Assembly: GCF_024505145.1 (NCBI RefSeq)
Contig: NZ_JANIAA010000022.1
Location: 62,001 to 126,000, forward strand
Source of the DNA: Streptomyces rugosispiralis
GTDB lineage: Bacteria > Actinomycetota > Actinomycetes > Streptomycetales > Streptomycetaceae
Direction of reading: 5' to 3'
DNA: 64,000 bases
The position numbers and the translations under genes were made by a program. Below, piece by piece: positions 34,227-44,311 of the stretch; within the stretch, counting starts at the first letter, position 1; each line of letters opens with the position of its first letter. The notes under the pieces are model-generated. The model was not told the origin of the DNA. It saw only the letters and a program-made list of their open reading frames with translations, and ran no database searches.

Positions 34227-35570
34227 ATGGCCACCGCATACCGCCCCTACGAGCCGGGGACCGAGCCCCGTGGCCATCTGGTGCCCGCAGTGCTGAAGGC
34301 GCCGTTCCAGGGCCGCGTATGGCGTGAGTTCCTCTACGTCCTGATCAGCCTGCCGATGGCCATCCTCACCTTCGTCTACACGATCTCGATGCTCTCGATC
34401 GGCGCCGGGCTGCTGATCACCTTCCTCGGCGTCCCGGTGCTCGGCGCCGCCCTCGCGGGCTGCCGGGCGCTCGGCGTCGTCGAGCGGGCCCGCGCCCGTG
34501 CGCTGCTGGGCCTGGAGGTGGCCGAGCCCGAGCCCGTCCTCGGCCGGAAGGGCGGCCGCGGGGGCAGGCGCGGACCGGTCGCCTGGGTGGGCGCGCTGCT
34601 CAGGAGCGGCACCTCCTGGCGGCATGTGATCTACGCGCTGATCCATCTGCCGTGGGCGGTGTTCTCCTTCGGCTTCGCGGTGGCGTTCACCTGCTACGGC
34701 TGGGGCTTCGCGACCTATCCGCTGTGGCACTGGGTCTTCCCCCGGTACGTGGACGAGCCGGGCCTGCAGGTCTTCGGGGACGACCACGGACACAACTTCT
34801 ATCTGGACACCCCGTTCGAGATCGCCGCGACCTGCGCCGCCGGGGTGCTGGTCCTGCTGCTGACCCCGTGGATCATGCGGGCGCTGACCTCGGTCGACCG
34901 GATCATGGTGACCGGGCTGCTGGGCCCGTCCCGGCTGGCGAGCCGGGTCTGGGAGCTGGAGTCGGACCGGGGCACGGTGGTGGACACGGCCGCCGCCGAC
35001 CTGCGCCGGATCGAACGCGACCTCCACGACGGCGCCCAGGCCCGGCTGGTCGCCCTCGCCATGGACCTGGGCCTGGCGAAGGAGAAGCTGGAGGAGGACC
35101 CGGAGGCCGCCGCCAAGATGGTGGACGAGGCCCACGGCGAGGTGAAGCTCGCCCTCCAGGAACTGCGCGACCTCGCCCGCGGCATCCACCCCGCCATCCT
35201 CACCGACCGCGGCCTCGGCCCCGCACTCTCCGCGCTCGCCGCGCGCTGCACCGTCCCGGTGAAGGCGACCGTGGACCTTCCGCAGCGGCCCGCGCCCGCG
35301 ATCGAGGGCATCGCCTACTTCACCGTCTCCGAGCTGCTGCAGAACATCAGCAAGCACAGTGGCGCCCGCACCGCCGAGGTCGACGTCTGGCGCGCCGACG
35401 ACCGGGTGATGCTCCAGATCACGGACGACGGCCGGGGCGGGGCCGACACCTCCGCGGGTTCGGGTCTCGCCGGTCTCGCCGAGCGGATCGACGCGGTGGA
35501 CGGGGTCCTCGTCGTCCACTCCCCGACGGGCGGCCCGACCACGGTGACCGCCGAGCTCCCCTGGCGCTGA
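34227..35570 (+). CDS. Sensor histidine kinase with membrane sensor domain (second of a pair)
   Basis: A 447-residue kinase with the same plan as the one at 32717. A longer membrane sensor region (35-220) includes an inserted segment with His/Asp/Tyr residues (DDHGHNFYLDTP) predicted to face outside or a membrane interface. His267 is in RDLHDGAQARL, with N box SELLQNISKHSGA and DDGRGG. ATG 34227 was chosen from several upstream in-frame codons. Its stop codon is in the first copy of the 35-bp repeat. The response regulator follows on the same strand and is the probable partner of both kinases. Confidence 0.88.
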   Translation: MATAYRPYEPGTEPRGHLVPAVLKAPFQGRVWREFLYVLISLPMAILTFVYTISMLSIGAGLLITFLGVPVLGAALAGCRALGVVERARARALLGLEVAEPEPVLGRKGGRGGRRGPVAWVGALLRSGTSWRHVIYALIHLPWAVFSFGFAVAFTCYGWGFATYPLWHWVFPRYVDEPGLQVFGDDHGHNFYLDTPFEIAATCAAGVLVLLLTPWIMRALTSVDRIMVTGLLGPSRLASRVWELESDRGTVVDTAAADLRRIERDLHDGAQARLVALAMDLGLAKEKLEEDPEAAAKMVDEAHGEVKLALQELRDLARGIHPAILTDRGLGPALSALAARCTVPVKATVDLPQRPAPAIEGIAYFTVSELLQNISKHSGARTAEVDVWRADDRVMLQITDDGRGGADTSAGSGLAGLAERIDAVDGVLVVHSPTGGPTTVTAELPWR

Positions 35571-35671
35571 CGGCACACGAGCCCGGCACTGACGGCACAC
35601 CCTGACGGCACACGAGCCCGGCGCTGACGGCGCACCCTGACGGCACACGAGCCCGGCGCTGACGGCGCACG
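35567..35671. repeat. Three tandem 35-bp repeats starting at the kinase stop codon
   Basis: Units begin at 35567, 35602 and 35637, each starting CTGACGGCACACGAGCCCGG. The TGA stop of the kinase is inside unit 1, and each later unit brings another copy of it. A partial further copy follows to about 35695. The region to the regulator (35571-35823) holds no gene. Confidence 0.9.
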
Positions 35672-35823
35672 GCCCTCGCGCTGACGGCGCGCCCCCTCCA
35701 CTTGTACGCGGCTCATGCGCGACCGGTTCCGCGCAACCGGACGCGGCCGGTTCTGTGCGACGCGAGCGGCCCAACCCTGGGATGCTGGTCCCGTCGAACC
35801 GAGTGAAACGGGGGCCGAGCATC

Positions 35824-36495
35824 GTGGCGGACAGAGTACGGGTGGTCATCGCCGAGGATTCGGTGCTGCTGCGGGAGGGGCTGACCCGGCTGCTGACCGA
35901 CCGCGGCCATGACGTGGTCGCGGGCGTCGGGGACGCGGAAGCGCTGATCAAGTCGGTGCGGGAGCTGGCCGACGAGGGCGCGCCACCGGATGTGGTGGTG
36001 GCCGACGTACGGATGCCGCCCACGCACACCGACGAGGGGGTGCGGGCGGCCGTCCGGCTGCGCCGCGACCACCCGGGTCTCGCGGTGCTGGTCCTGTCGC
36101 AGTACGTGGAGGAGCAGTACGCCACCGAGCTGCTGGCCGGGAGCAGCCGGGGCGTGGGCTATCTGCTCAAGGACCGGGTGGCCGAGGTGCGCGAGTTCGT
36201 GGACGCCGTGGTGCGGGTCGCCCAGGGCGGCACGGCGCTCGACCCGGAGGTGGTCGCCCAGCTGCTGGGCCGCAGCCGCAAGCAGGACGTGCTGGCCGGG
36301 CTCACCCCGAGGGAGCGGGAGGTCCTGGGGCTGATGGCCGAGGGCCGTACCAATTCGGCCATCGCCCGGCAGCTCGTGGTGAGCGACGGCGCGGTCGAGA
36401 AGCATGTGAGCAACATCTTCCTGAAGCTCGGCCTGTCGCCGAGTGACGGGGATCACCGTCGGGTGCTCGCCGTTCTCACCTATCTCAATTCCTGA
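35824..36495 (+). CDS. NarL/LuxR-type response regulator
   Basis: A 223-residue regulator. The receiver domain has the acidic pocket IAEDSVLLREGL, phosphoacceptor Asp61 in VVVADVRMPPTHTDEG, and the Lys in YLLKDRV. The LuxR helix-turn-helix is LTPREREVLGLMAEGRTNSA followed by GAVEKHVSNIFLKL. The GTG at 35824 gives the conserved start VADRVRVVIAED; earlier in-frame codons would add 23 unconserved residues. It is the only regulator next to the two kinases. Targets are unknown; the divergent nuo2 and downstream korAB are candidates. Confidence 0.9.
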   Translation: MADRVRVVIAEDSVLLREGLTRLLTDRGHDVVAGVGDAEALIKSVRELADEGAPPDVVVADVRMPPTHTDEGVRAAVRLRRDHPGLAVLVLSQYVEEQYATELLAGSSRGVGYLLKDRVAEVREFVDAVVRVAQGGTALDPEVVAQLLGRSRKQDVLAGLTPREREVLGLMAEGRTNSAIARQLVVSDGAVEKHVSNIFLKLGLSPSDGDHRRVLAVLTYLNS

Positions 36496-36746
36496 AACTC
36501 TCAATTCCTGAAAACAGGCTCCCGCGCGCCAAAGCGGGGCCAAAGGCTGAACGGGGGATCAGCGGAAATGACAGCACGGGGGGAGGGACACGTCGTGCCA
36601 AACCAGGACATATATGGTTCTTCTTTCGGCGTCCACCATGTGATCCGACCAAGGAAGGCCACCCTTACCGACGTACGATGGTCATGGGACAACAACCGGT
36701 CGGCACCGACTGTCCGGGAGCGCCGCCTCAAGGGAGGTCCGAAGCA

Positions 36747-38691
36747 GTGACCAGCCAGGTCAGCAGCCCGGCCGAGCAGGCCGAACCAGCCGATCAGCAG
36801 GGCGGGCAGACGCCCGCCGGGGGACAGCGATCAGGAGACGGTGGCAAGGAGGTCCGCCGTCTGGACCGGGTGATCATCCGGTTCGCGGGGGACTCCGGCG
36901 ACGGAATGCAGCTCACGGGTGACCGGTTCACCTCGGAGACGGCGTCGTTCGGAAACGACCTCTCGACCCTGCCGAACTTCCCGGCGGAGATCCGCGCCCC
37001 CGCCGGCACGCTGCCCGGAGTGTCGAGCTTCCAGCTCCACTTCGCCGATCACGACATCCTCACACCAGGTGACGCACCGAACGTACTGGTGGCGATGAAC
37101 CCGGCCGCGCTCAAGGCCAACCTCCCCGATGTGCCGCGCGGGGCGGAAATCATCGTCAACACCGACGAGTTCACCAAGCGCCCGATGGCCAAGGTCGGCT
37201 ATGACCAAAGCCCCCTGGAGGACGGCTCGCTGGACGGCTATCGCGTCCACCCGGTGCCGCTCACCACGCTGACCATCGAGGCACTGAAGGAATTCGGGCT
37301 GTCCCGCAAGGAGGCCGAGCGCAGCAAGAACATGTTCGCGCTCGGGCTGCTGTCGTGGATGTACCACCGGCCGACCGAGAACACCGAGAAGTTCCTGCGC
37401 CAGAAGTTCGCCAAGAAGCCGCAGATCGCCGAGGCGAACGTGGCCGCCTTCCGGGCGGGCTGGAACTTCGGCGAGACCACCGAGGACTTCGCGGTCTCCT
37501 ACGAGGTCGCCCCGGCCAGCACCGCGTTCCCCACCGGCACCTACCGGAACATCTCCGGAAACCTGGCGCTGTCGTACGGGCTGATCGCGGCCTCCCGCCA
37601 GGCGGATCTGCCGCTGTTCCTGGGGTCGTACCCGATCACCCCGGCCTCGGACATCCTGCATGAGCTGTCCAAGCACAAGAACTTCGGTGTGCGCAGCTTC
37701 CAGGCCGAGGACGAGATCGCCGGTATCGGCGCCGCGCTGGGCGCGGCCTTCGGCGGCTCCCTCGCCGTGACCACCACCTCCGGCCCCGGTGTGGCGCTGA
37801 AGTCGGAGACCATCGGGCTCGCGGTGTCGCTGGAGCTGCCGCTGCTGGTGATCGACATCCAGCGCGGCGGCCCCTCCACCGGGCTGCCCACCAAGACCGA
37901 GCAGGCGGACCTGCTCCAGGCGATGTACGGGCGCAACGGCGAGGCCCCGGTGCCGATCGTGGCCCCGAAGACCCCGGCCGACTGCTTCGACGCCGCGCTC
38001 GACGCCGCCCGGATCGCCCTGACCTACCGCACCCCGGTGTTCCTGCTGTCGGACGGCTACCTGGCCAACGGCTCGGAGCCCTGGCGGGTGCCGGACGTCG
38101 ACCAGCTGCCCGACCTGCGGGTCCAGTTCGCGGCCGGCCCCAACCACGTACTGGCCGACGGCACCGAGGTCTTCTGGCCGTACAAGCGCGACCCGGAGAC
38201 CCTGGCCCGCCCCTGGGCGGTGCCCGGAACGCCCGGTCTCGAGCACCGGATCGGCGGCATCGAGAAGCAGGACGGCACGGGGAACATCTCCTACGACCCG
38301 GCCAACCACGACCACATGGTCCGCGTCCGCCAGGCCAAGGTGGACGGCATCGCGGTGCCGGACATCGAGGTGGACGACCCGACCGGCGACGCCCGCACCC
38401 TGGTCCTGGGGTGGGGTTCCACCTACGGCCCGATCACCGCGGCGGTGCGCCGCGTCCGCACCGCGGGGGACCGGATCGCCCAGGCCCATCTGCGCCATCT
38501 CAACCCCTTCCCGGCCAACCTCGGCAAGGTGCTGGAGGGTTACGAGAAGGTCGTGGTGCCGGAGATGAACCTGGGTCAGCTCGCGACGCTGCTGCGCGCC
38601 CGCTATCTGGTCGACGCCCGCTCCTTCACCCAGGTCCGCGGACTGCCCTTCAAGGCCGAACAGCTCGCCACCGCCCTCAAGGAGGCCATCG

Positions 38692-38699
<8 letters not shown>
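36747..38699 (+). CDS. korA: 2-oxoacid:ferredoxin oxidoreductase, alpha subunit (gamma-alpha fusion)
   Basis: A 650-residue subunit. Residues about 38-230 are the gamma domain (RFAGDSGDGMQLTG, then STLPNFPAEIRAPAGTLPGV). The alpha domain follows with FLGSYPITPASDILHELS and DLLQAMYGRNGEAPVP, and the C-terminal transketolase-like domain has LVLGWGSTYGP. With KorB it decarboxylates 2-oxoglutarate (or pyruvate) with CoA and ferredoxin, an oxygen-tolerant actinobacterial type. The GTG start has GGAGG nine bases before it. The 251-bp gap upstream (36496-36746) contains AT-rich sequence near 36609-36625 but no recognised promoter boxes. It overlaps korB by 8 bases. Confidence 0.93.
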
Positions 38700-39774
<1,075 letters not shown>

Positions 39775-39820
39775 CCCCCGACAGCGCGCCCAGCGGGCGC
39801 GTTCGTACATACGGGCACAG

Positions 39821-39868
39821 GCGGGTGCCCGGCCGGAGCGTCTGACCGCGCCCCGGCCGGGCACCCGC
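39821..39868 (+). terminator. Terminator of korAB
   Basis: GCGGGTGCCCGGCCGG (39821-39836) and CCGGCCGGGCACCCGC (39853-39868) are perfect 16-base arms with a 16-base loop. Confidence 0.85.
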
Positions 39869-39880
39869 TCTGCTATCCGC

Positions 39881-42010
39881 ATGGCCGACACCGCCGCCCC
39901 GCTCCAGCCGCCCGACCGCCCCGGCTACCGCCTCAAGCGGCTGCTGCTCGGCCCGCCCCTGGTCACCGAGCGGATCCAGCGCGAGAAGCTGCGCAATCCG
40001 GCCGCGCTGGGCGTGCTGGCCTCCGACTGCATCTCCTCGACGGCGTACGGCAGCGAGGAGATGCTGCGGGTGCTGGTGCCGGTCATCGGGGTCGCGGCGT
40101 TCACCATGCTCCTCCCGGTGACCGGGGCGATCCTGCTGGTCCTGCTGGTGGTCACGCTCTGCTACAGCGATGTGGTGATGATCTACACGCGGGCGGGCGG
40201 CTCGTATGTGGTGGCGCGGGAGAACTTCGGTCCGGACATCGCCCAGATCGCGTCCGTGGCGCTGCTGGTGGACTACATCGTGACCGTCGCCGTCCAGGTC
40301 TCGGCGGGCACCAACGCGATCATCTCGTTCGCCCATCTCGTCGGCGGCACCTGGACCGGTATCGACCATCTCCAACTGCCCATCAGCGCCCTGGTGATCC
40401 TGATCCTCGCCTACGGCAATCTGCGCGGGCTGCGGGAGGCCGGGCGGATCTTCATGGTGCCCGCCTACCTGTTCATCATCGCCGTGGGCCTGATGCTGGT
40501 GGTCGGCGTGATCCGCGGGCTCACCGGGACGCTGCCGCACGCCGATGTGCACGCCGCGGGCGCCGTGCCCCTCGGCACCGCGGGCAGCGGCTGGCTCTAC
40601 GGCGCCTCGCTCTTCATCGTGCTGCGCTCGTTCGCCAACGGCGGCTCCTCGCTGACCGGTCTGGAGGCGATCTCCAACAGCGTCTCGGTCTTCCGTGACC
40701 CCAAGGGCCGCAACGCCCGCCGCACGCTGGTCACGATGAGCTGCGTCCTGGGCACGCTGGTCCTCGGGGTCTCCACCCTGGCCCACTTCACCCATGCCAT
40801 CCCGTACCGCGACGGCACCCCGACCGTCCTGGCGCAGGAGGCCCATCTGGTCTTCGGCGGCGGGGTGCTGGGCGCCCTGGGGCTGGCGTTCGTCCAGCTG
40901 GCGACCGCGCTGATCCTCTACACGGGCGCCAACACGCCCTTCACCGGCTTCCCGTTCCTGGCCAGCTTCGTGGCCGAGGACCGCTTTCTGCCCAGGCAGC
41001 TGACCCGGCGCGGCCACCGGCTGGCCTTCTCCAACGGGATCGTGTCGCTGGCCGTGGTGGCGCTGGCGCTGCTGGTGGTCACCGAGGCCAATGTGGACCG
41101 GCTGGTGGCGCTGTACGCGATCGGGGTGTTCACCGCCTTCACCATGGCCGGGTCCGGGATGACCGCCTATCACCTGCGGCGCCGGGAGCCGGGGCGGACG
41201 TGGAAGGTCGCGGTGAACCTCATCACCGCGGTGGTCTCCGCCGCGGTGGTGCTGATCTTCGGGATCACCAAGTTCACCGAGGGCGCCTGGCTGGTCGTGG
41301 TGGTCTTCCCGCTGGGGGTCTGGGCGCTGATCCGGATCAATCGCGAGTACCGCGCGGAGGCGGCCGCCCTGGAGGCGGTGGAGCGCCCCGGGGACGACGT
41401 TCCGCGCTGGCGGCGCCATGTGGTCTTCGTCCTGGCGGACACCATCGACCTCGCGACGGTCAAGGCGCTGCGGTACGCGCATGAGCTGCGGCCCGACGAG
41501 GTCCGCGCGGTGCACTTCATGGTGGACGAGACCCACGCCCGGCGGCTGATGGCGCGGTGGGAGGCCACGGCGGGGGTGACGGTGCCGCTGGAGGTCGTGG
41601 AGTGCCCGGACCGGCGGCTGCGCCACGCGGTGATGGAGCTGGCGGCCCGTACCACCGAGGACGGGCGGACCGCGCTGACCCTGTTGGTGCCGCGCCGCAC
41701 CTACGCCTCCCCGCTGGGCAAGCTGCTGCACAGGGGCACGGCGGAGTCGCTGGCCAAGGCACTGGAGCGGCTGCCGGGCGTCGCGGTGACGATCCTGCCG
41801 TTCGCCGTCAGCCTCGCGGCACGGGAGGGTGAGCCGCGGGAGGGTGAGCCGCGGGAGGGTGAGTCGCGGGAGGGTGAGCCGCGGGAGGGTGAGCCGCGGG
41901 AGGGTGAGCCGCGGGAGGGTGAGCCGCGGGAGGGTGAGCCGCGGGAGGGTGAGCCGCGGGAGGGTGAGTCGCGGGAGGGTGAGTCCGGGGAACGGGGGCC
42001 TGGGGAGTAG
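39881..42010 (+). CDS. APC-superfamily permease with repeat tail
   Basis: A 709-residue transporter. Residues about 35-480 contain 12 helices of the amino acid/polyamine/organocation family (SDCISSTAYGSEEMLRVL, then GLEAISNSVSVFRDPKGRNA). A cytoplasmic domain of about 150 residues follows (VVFVLADTIDLATVKALRYA), resembling a universal-stress-like fold. The last 65 residues are eleven REGEP/REGES pentapeptides and an acidic end. The substrate is unknown. ATG 39881 follows the korAB terminator by 13 bases, so a separate promoter must overlap it or it relies on readthrough. Terminator at 42023-42065. Confidence 0.85.
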   Translation: MADTAAPLQPPDRPGYRLKRLLLGPPLVTERIQREKLRNPAALGVLASDCISSTAYGSEEMLRVLVPVIGVAAFTMLLPVTGAILLVLLVVTLCYSDVVMIYTRAGGSYVVARENFGPDIAQIASVALLVDYIVTVAVQVSAGTNAIISFAHLVGGTWTGIDHLQLPISALVILILAYGNLRGLREAGRIFMVPAYLFIIAVGLMLVVGVIRGLTGTLPHADVHAAGAVPLGTAGSGWLYGASLFIVLRSFANGGSSLTGLEAISNSVSVFRDPKGRNARRTLVTMSCVLGTLVLGVSTLAHFTHAIPYRDGTPTVLAQEAHLVFGGGVLGALGLAFVQLATALILYTGANTPFTGFPFLASFVAEDRFLPRQLTRRGHRLAFSNGIVSLAVVALALLVVTEANVDRLVALYAIGVFTAFTMAGSGMTAYHLRRREPGRTWKVAVNLITAVVSAAVVLIFGITKFTEGAWLVVVVFPLGVWALIRINREYRAEAAALEAVERPGDDVPRWRRHVVFVLADTIDLATVKALRYAHELRPDEVRAVHFMVDETHARRLMARWEATAGVTVPLEVVECPDRRLRHAVMELAARTTEDGRTALTLLVPRRTYASPLGKLLHRGTAESLAKALERLPGVAVTILPFAVSLAAREGEPREGEPREGESREGEPREGEPREGEPREGEPREGEPREGEPREGESREGESGERGPGE
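41822..41986 (+). repeat. Eleven 15-bp tandem repeats inside the permease gene
   Basis: Units CGGGAGGGTGAGCCG or ...GAGTCG encode REGEP or REGES. The unit is 15 bases, so length changes keep the frame. The order of P and S variants is PPSPPPPPPSS. Confidence 0.95.
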
Positions 42011-42022
42011 GGGCCCGGGGAG

Positions 42023-42065
42023 CGGGGGCCGGAAGGCGGGGGCCCTGGGAGCGGTCCGGCCCCCG
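42023..42065 (+). terminator. Terminator after the APC permease
   Basis: CGGGGGCCGG (42023-42032) and CCGGCCCCCG (42056-42065) pair perfectly across a 23-base loop. Confidence 0.7.
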
Positions 42066-42076
42066 AATGCACACAC

Positions 42077-42112
42077 TTACTTAACCGAAGGTACCTTTCC
42101 ATTGGTTAGCGC
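42077..42112. promoter_or_regulatory. Palindromic region before the quinone-reductase-like gene
   Basis: AAGGTACCTT is a perfect 10-base palindrome flanked by TTAACC on the left and GGTTAG on the right. It lies 60-80 bases before the ATG at 42162. Such symmetric sites precede many NmrA/QorB genes controlled by HxlR/QorR regulators; no such regulator is adjacent. Confidence 0.45.
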
Positions 42113-42161
42113 TTCCCTTATGGTGGGTGTGCTGATCCCGCGAACCAGGAGAGTCACGCAT

Positions 42162-43019
42162 ATGAGCATCGTCGTCACCGGAGCCACCGGCCACCTCGGC
42201 CGCCTCGTCGTCGAGGGGCTGCTGGAGAAGGTTCCCGCCGACCAGATCACCGCGGTCGTGCGCGACACCGCGAAGGCCGCCGACCTCGCCGACCGCGGGG
42301 TGCGGCTGCATGTGGCCGACTACAACCGGCCCGAGACGCTCGCCGGAGCCTTCGCCGCCGGCGACAAGGCGCTGCTGATCTCCGGCAGCGAGGTCGGGCA
42401 GCGGGTGCCGCAGCACCAGGCCGTGATCGACGCCGCCAAGGAGGCCGGTGTCGCGCTGCTCGCCTACACCAGCGTCCTGGGCGGCCCCGCCGCCGACTTC
42501 ACCCTGGCCGACGAGCACAAGGTCACCGAGCAGGCGATCACCGACTCCGGTCTGCCGTACGTACTGCTGCGCAACGGCTGGTACAACGAGAACTACACCG
42601 AGAACCTCTCCACCGTCCTGGAGCACGGCGCCGTCGTGGGCGCCGCGGGCGAGGGCCGGGTCGCCTCCGCCGCGCGTGCCGACTACGCGGCCGCCGCCGT
42701 CGCCGTCCTGACCGGTGAGGGCCACGAGGGCAAGGCGTACGAGCTGTCCGGCGACACCGCCTGGGGCTTCGCCGAGTACGCCGAGGTGGTCGCCCGGCAG
42801 TCCGGCAAGGAGATCGTCTACGGCGCCGTCTCCCCCGCCGAGTACCAGTCCATCCTCACCGGCGCGGGCGTCCCCGAGCCGCTCGCCGTGATCCTCTCCG
42901 ATGTCGAGTCGGCCATCGGGCGCGGCCGGCTGGACGCCACCCCCGGTGACCTGTCCCGGCTCATCGGCCGTCCGACCACCCCCATCGCGGACTCGGTGGC
43001 GGCCGCGCTCAAGGGCTGA
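42162..43019 (+). CDS. NmrA-like NAD(P)H:quinone oxidoreductase (QorB/YtfG type)
   Basis: A 285-residue atypical SDR. MSIVVTGATGHLGRLVVEGL is the nucleotide loop, and LAYTSVLGG, LRNGWYNENYTENL and ADYAAAAVAVLTG are the signatures of the QorB/YtfG group that reduces quinones with NADPH. AGGAG is 10 bases before ATG. It stands alone between two terminators. Distinct from the SDR-like gene at 11268. Confidence 0.85.
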   Translation: MSIVVTGATGHLGRLVVEGLLEKVPADQITAVVRDTAKAADLADRGVRLHVADYNRPETLAGAFAAGDKALLISGSEVGQRVPQHQAVIDAAKEAGVALLAYTSVLGGPAADFTLADEHKVTEQAITDSGLPYVLLRNGWYNENYTENLSTVLEHGAVVGAAGEGRVASAARADYAAAAVAVLTGEGHEGKAYELSGDTAWGFAEYAEVVARQSGKEIVYGAVSPAEYQSILTGAGVPEPLAVILSDVESAIGRGRLDATPGDLSRLIGRPTTPIADSVAAALKG

Positions 43020-43039
43020 CCCGCCCCGTAGGCACCACG

Positions 43040-43085
43040 GCCCGCCTGTCATCACCGTATTCCAATACGGGAATGACAGGCGGGC
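43040..43085. terminator. Long hairpin terminator
   Basis: GCCCGCCTGTCAT (43040-43052) pairs with ATGACAGGCGGGC (43073-43085). After a 2-base internal mismatch, CCGTATT (43055-43061) pairs with AATACGG (43064-43070). It starts 21 bases after the quinone-reductase-like gene stop. Confidence 0.85.
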
Positions 43086-43156
43086 CTCACCAGCGCTACC
43101 TTCGGACCCTCGGAACGGGCCCGCCGGGGGTTCGTCATGCCGTCGGGGAGGGTGCC

Positions 43157-44173
43157 GTGACGCCGCAGGACCAGCAGGACCGCGCCGATCGCACCGGTCT
43201 CCTCTACGGCTTCGCGGCGTACGGCATCTGGGGGCTGGTGCCGCTCTTCTGGCCGCTGCTGGAGCCCGCCGCGGCGATGGAGATCCTGGCCCACCGAATG
43301 GTGTGGTCGCTGGCGGCCGTCGGTCTGGTGCTGCTGGTGCTGCGCCGCTGGAGCTGGATACGGCCACTGCTGCGGCAGCCCCGCCGGCTGGGCATGATCA
43401 CGCTCGCCGCGACCGTGATCTCGGTCAACTGGGGCCTGTACATCTGGGGCGTCAACAGCGGTCATGTGGTGGAGACCGCGCTCGGATACTTCATCAACCC
43501 GCTGGTCAGCATCGCCTTCGGGGTGCTGCTGCTGCGTGAGCGGCTGCGGCCCGCGCAGTGGGCGGCGGTCGGCGTCGGGGTGGTGTCCGTGGCCGTGCTG
43601 ACGGTGGGCTACGGCAAGCTGCCGTGGATCGCGCTCACCCTCGCCTTCAGCTTCGCGACGTACGGCCTGGCCAAGAAGCGGGTCGGGCTCGACGGGCTGG
43701 AGTCGCTGGCCGCCGAGACCGCCGTGCAGTTCCTGCCCGCCCTCGGCTTCCTGATCTGGCTCGGGACGCACGGCGGCAGCACGTTCGCGAGCGAGGGCGC
43801 CGGGCACGCGGCGCTCCTGGCGAGTTCCGGCTTCGTCACGGCGCTGCCGCTGATCTGCTTCGGGGCCTCGGCGGTGCGGCTGCCGCTGTCGACGATCGGG
43901 ATGCTCCAGTACGTCGCGCCGACCTTCCAGTTCGCCCTCGGGCTCGTCGTCTTCCACGAGTCGATGCCACCCGAACGGTGGGCCGGCTTCGCCCTCGTCT
44001 GGCTCGCGCTCGCGCTGCTGACCTGGGACGCGCTGCGCACCGCCCGGCGGGCGCGACGGGCGCTGGCCGACGCCGCCGCGCGGGCGGCGGCGCTGTCGGC
44101 GACAGTGGAGACCGACGTCGTACCGGACGCCGAGGTGTCCGATCTACGGCCGGGACCGATATCCGGCGGGTGA
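43157..44173 (+). CDS. rarD: EamA-family permease RarD
   Basis: A 338-residue, ten-helix transporter of the drug/metabolite superfamily. RarD signatures are GIWGLVPLFWPLLEPAA, EILAHRMVWSL, VNWGLYIWGVNSGHVVETAL with LGYFINPLVSI, and GMLQYVAPTFQFALGLVVF. E. coli RarD is linked to chloramphenicol sensitivity; the natural substrate is not known. The GTG start has GGGGAGG just upstream. The C-terminal 50 residues are basic then acidic and soluble. Confidence 0.88.
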   Translation: MTPQDQQDRADRTGLLYGFAAYGIWGLVPLFWPLLEPAAAMEILAHRMVWSLAAVGLVLLVLRRWSWIRPLLRQPRRLGMITLAATVISVNWGLYIWGVNSGHVVETALGYFINPLVSIAFGVLLLRERLRPAQWAAVGVGVVSVAVLTVGYGKLPWIALTLAFSFATYGLAKKRVGLDGLESLAAETAVQFLPALGFLIWLGTHGGSTFASEGAGHAALLASSGFVTALPLICFGASAVRLPLSTIGMLQYVAPTFQFALGLVVFHESMPPERWAGFALVWLALALLTWDALRTARRARRALADAAARAAALSATVETDVVPDAEVSDLRPGPISGG

Positions 44174-44311
44174 TGTCCGGTTTCCGCCCTTGACGCGGAG
44201 TCAGCCACGCCCGGAGCATCAGCACGTTCACCGCTCCACCGCCCCACGGGCACGTGCACCACACAGCGTCACGTCATTCCGTCCTGTCCACGTTCGGAAC
44301 CGGAGCCCCCC

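Noticed and set aside
41701..42102. Pro/Ser-rich minus-strand protein opposite the REGEP repeats
   Set aside because: It is the reverse reading of the 15-bp repeat unit of the permease gene and has no start signal.
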